From Methanoregula sp. (lineage in GTDB: Archaea; Halobacteriota; Methanomicrobia; Methanomicrobiales; Methanospirillaceae): DNA of 14,663 nt. Every line of letters begins with the position of its first letter. The first letter of the stretch is position 1. Under the pieces are notes generated by a model. It was not told the origin of the DNA. It saw only the letters and a program-made list of their open reading frames with translations, and did no database searches. The stretch covers positions 14,365-29,027 of the forward strand of contig JAQWDG010000006.1 in NCBI GenBank assembly GCA_028705545.1, written 5' to 3'. The position numbers were made by a program, and so were the translations under genes. Shown piece by piece: positions 12,916-14,663 of this stretch.

Positions 12916-13659
12916 ATGTTAAAAGCAACCATTGACGCAGACGTATTCCGGGAGGCCATTGAAGCGATCTCGGCACTCGTTCCCGAGTGCCGGCTGCATA
13001 CCGCAGAGGACAGCATTTCCACCCGGGCAGTGGACACCGCCAATGTAGCGATGATCGCTCTCACGCTCAAAAAAGAGGCCTTCGATACGTTCAAGGCGAC
13101 AGCGAGCGAGCTCGGGGTCGACATCTCAAAGATGAAGAATATTTTCAACATGGGCGGGAAAGGCGACCTTATCAGCCTCGAACTTGGCGACAACGCCCAG
13201 AAGATGGCGGTCAGCGTCCACGGCTACCATTACTCCATCACCCTGCTCGACACAAATACCATACGAAAAGACCCCAACTCCCCGACCATCAACCTGCCCG
13301 GTAAGGTTGTTATCTCGGGAGAAGACCTCAACAACGCGATCAAGGCTGCTGCCGTGATCTCGGACAAGATAGCGATGGGGATCAACCCCAAAGACCAGAC
13401 CTTTTTCATGGTCGCGGAAGGAGATACCGACCACATCCAGCGTGAGTTCGGGAAAGACGAGCTCAAGTCGCTCGTTCCCGCGGACGTGCGGTCGCTCTTC
13501 TCCCTCGATTACCTTCGGGATATGGGAAAGGTTATGGCAAAGGCAGCCGAAGTCGAGGTCTGCCTTGGTGTCGACCACCCGGTCCGGTTCTCCTTTGACA
13601 TCGCGGGTGGCAACGGGCACGTCGAGTACCTGCTTGCTCCCCGGATTGAGGCTGACTGA
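12916..13659 (+). CDS. pcn: DNA polymerase sliding clamp (PCNA)
   Basis: A 247-residue archaeal PCNA, full length. It begins MLKATIDADVFREAIEAISALVPECRL and has two topologically equal domains. The centre loop and interdomain connector is around residues 116-135 (IRKDPNSPTINLPGKVV), and the C-terminus is EYLLAPRIEAD, the segment that contacts PIP-box partners. Lys/Arg residues on the inner helices (for example KKEAFDTFKA) face DNA. The homotrimer encircles DNA and tethers polymerase B/D, FEN1, ligase and RFC. The ATG at 12916 has GGGG six bases upstream and matches the family start. The stop codon directly abuts the ATG of the primase large subunit, so these replication genes are probably translated together. 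Confidence 0.96.
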   Translation: MLKATIDADVFREAIEAISALVPECRLHTAEDSISTRAVDTANVAMIALTLKKEAFDTFKATASELGVDISKMKNIFNMGGKGDLISLELGDNAQKMAVSVHGYHYSITLLDTNTIRKDPNSPTINLPGKVVISGEDLNNAIKAAAVISDKIAMGINPKDQTFFMVAEGDTDHIQREFGKDELKSLVPADVRSLFSLDYLRDMGKVMAKAAEVEVCLGVDHPVRFSFDIAGGNGHVEYLLAPRIEAD

Positions 13660-14663
13660 ATGGACTTTGTGCCCTCAGGCAAGGAACTCTCCCATTTTCC
13701 CTTTTTGAAAAAAGCCCGGGATCCCATCCGGGCACGTTTTGCATCGCTCGGTACCCTGCTTTCGACACCAAAAGGGCAGGCGCTCGTCGATCGGGCGGTA
13801 GCCCGGATAAAGGAAGCTTCTGCCCCGCGGAAAAACCATGTCCCTTCCGTCAGCGACAGCCCCGACGACGAGATCGCGGCCTATGCCCTCGCACGGATCG
13901 TTGCTTCCTGTATTAACGACCGGCAACTCATTGACCGTCTCACCCGGTACGAATCCGAACGGGCGTATTATTTCCTCGTGAACGAAGAGGAATGGAACAG
14001 CGGGTACATGCAGGAAGACGGGGAGTATTCCCGGCTCTGGATCGCTGTTGCGGACGAACTGGGCATCAGGATTGAGAGAGACCGTATGCCGGTGCCCGAC
14101 TACGTGGAGCTCGTCGCCCCGCTGCACGATGACCGGTTCCGGCTCATCAACCGGCGTGTAGAGAAGGGTTTTGTTACGATTAACAAGAACGAGCGGTACG
14201 AACTTCTGCGTGAGCGTGTCCGGGTGATGCTGCGCCGGGATCTCCCTCACCGGGTGCCAAAGGATATCTGCGAGCAGCTCGCCCCGCGTGCTGCGGATAT
14301 CAAGGCCGCATACCAGGAGCAGATGCTGCGGCAGTTCGGGAAAGTCGAGGAAGGCGCGTTTCCCCCGTGCATGAAGGCGCTCATCGCTGCGCTTGCGGCA
14401 GGCGTCAATCTCACCCATGCCGGGCGTTTTTCGCTCACCGCATTCCTCCACAATATCGGAATGGATTCAGCCGGTATCGCCGCACTCTATTCCCGTTCGC
14501 CGGATTTCGATGTGGAAAAGACCATGTACCAGGTCGAGCATATCACGGGACGCGGGGGGACCTCCACCGAATACACGACACCGGCCTGTGCCGCGATGCA
14601 GACAACAGGGCTTTGCGTCCACCGCGATCCTATCTGCGAGAAGGTCAGCCACCCCTTAAGTTA
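13660..14663 (+). CDS. priL: DNA primase large subunit PriL (partial, C-terminus cut by window edge)
   Basis: The frame from the ATG at 13660 stays open for 334 complete codons and runs off the right edge. The C-terminal Fe-S domain is recognisable by its four cysteines: C237 (FPPCMKALI), C310 (TPACAAM), C319 (TGLCVH) and C326 (PICEK), followed by HPLS at the edge, just before the usual Tyr-rich end of the family. PriL pairs with the catalytic PriS, and its [4Fe-4S] domain is needed to start RNA primer synthesis. The N-terminal part (about 1-215) is helical and variable. The start has GAGG (13648-13651) eight bases upstream inside the PCNA gene, and the PCNA stop is immediately adjacent. Only a few C-terminal residues appear to be missing. 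PriS is not in the window. Confidence 0.92.
   Translation, partial: MDFVPSGKELSHFPFLKKARDPIRARFASLGTLLSTPKGQALVDRAVARIKEASAPRKNHVPSVSDSPDDEIAAYALARIVASCINDRQLIDRLTRYESERAYYFLVNEEEWNSGYMQEDGEYSRLWIAVADELGIRIERDRMPVPDYVELVAPLHDDRFRLINRRVEKGFVTINKNERYELLRERVRVMLRRDLPHRVPKDICEQLAPRAADIKAAYQEQMLRQFGKVEEGAFPPCMKALIAALAAGVNLTHAGRFSLTAFLHNIGMDSAGIAALYSRSPDFDVEKTMYQVEHITGRGGTSTEYTTPACAAMQTTGLCVHRDPICEKVSHPLS

Noticed and set aside
13675..14451. A 258-codon open frame on the minus strand
   Set aside because: It lies wholly opposite PriL, whose translation contains the Fe-S cysteines and family motifs; long antisense frames are common in this GC-rich codon context.

Overview
The window looks like a chromosomal segment from a methanogenic euryarchaeon, most likely of the order Methanomicrobiales (a Methanoregula-like GC content and gene style; genus is inference). 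The case rests on the gene set: an F420-0:gamma-glutamyl ligase (CofE), an archaeal proteasome beta subunit, the KH/metallo-beta-lactamase/beta-CASP termination nuclease aCPSF1 (FttA), Sec61-beta, PCNA and the Fe-S large subunit of archaeal primase, together with TATA-type promoters, several apparently leaderless genes and short U-tract terminators. No insertion sequence, integrase, CRISPR array, tRNA or rRNA is visible.

Layout. 1-210 (minus): N-terminal end of a HI0933/BaiN-like flavoprotein. 374-643 (minus): a small zinc-ribbon protein of DUF1922 type, with a perfect inverted repeat around its TATA box. 644-1285: about 640 bp with no credible gene, holding a cluster of GATCGGTC-type repeats, T7 tracts and a G6-A-G6 run; this is the least explained part of the window. 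1286-2038 (plus): cofE, converging on Sec61-beta (2059-2229, minus). 2280-3317: an amidohydrolase divergent from Sec61-beta. 3350-4635: a UspA-type universal stress protein followed 5 bp later by a four-CBS-domain protein. 4724-8408: psmB, aCPSF1/fttA and an MFS permease in tight succession. 8468-9469: a secreted, membrane-anchored TPR protein. 9551-11248 (minus): an M20 peptidase downstream of an unrecognised 169-aa protein. 11341-12816 (minus): rlmE (FtsJ) then moaA. 12916-14663 (plus): PCNA directly abutting the primase large subunit, which runs off the right edge.

How it fits together. Most genes are core information-processing or cofactor genes: F420 tail synthesis (CofE), molybdopterin/tungstopterin synthesis (MoaA), protein export (Sec61-beta), protein turnover (PsmB), transcription termination/RNA 3'-end formation (aCPSF1), rRNA 2'-O-methylation (RlmE) and replication (PCNA, PriL). 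The Usp/CBS pair is a candidate adenine-nucleotide-sensing unit. The psmB-aCPSF1 pairing is, from memory, a recurring archaeal neighbourhood. I do not see an obviously new multi-gene system; the best candidates for undescribed biology are the repeat-rich intergenic region 644-1285 with the DUF1922 operator-like palindrome, and the unknown 169-aa protein paired with the M20 hydrolase. All family assignments come from reading motifs by eye, without database searches.
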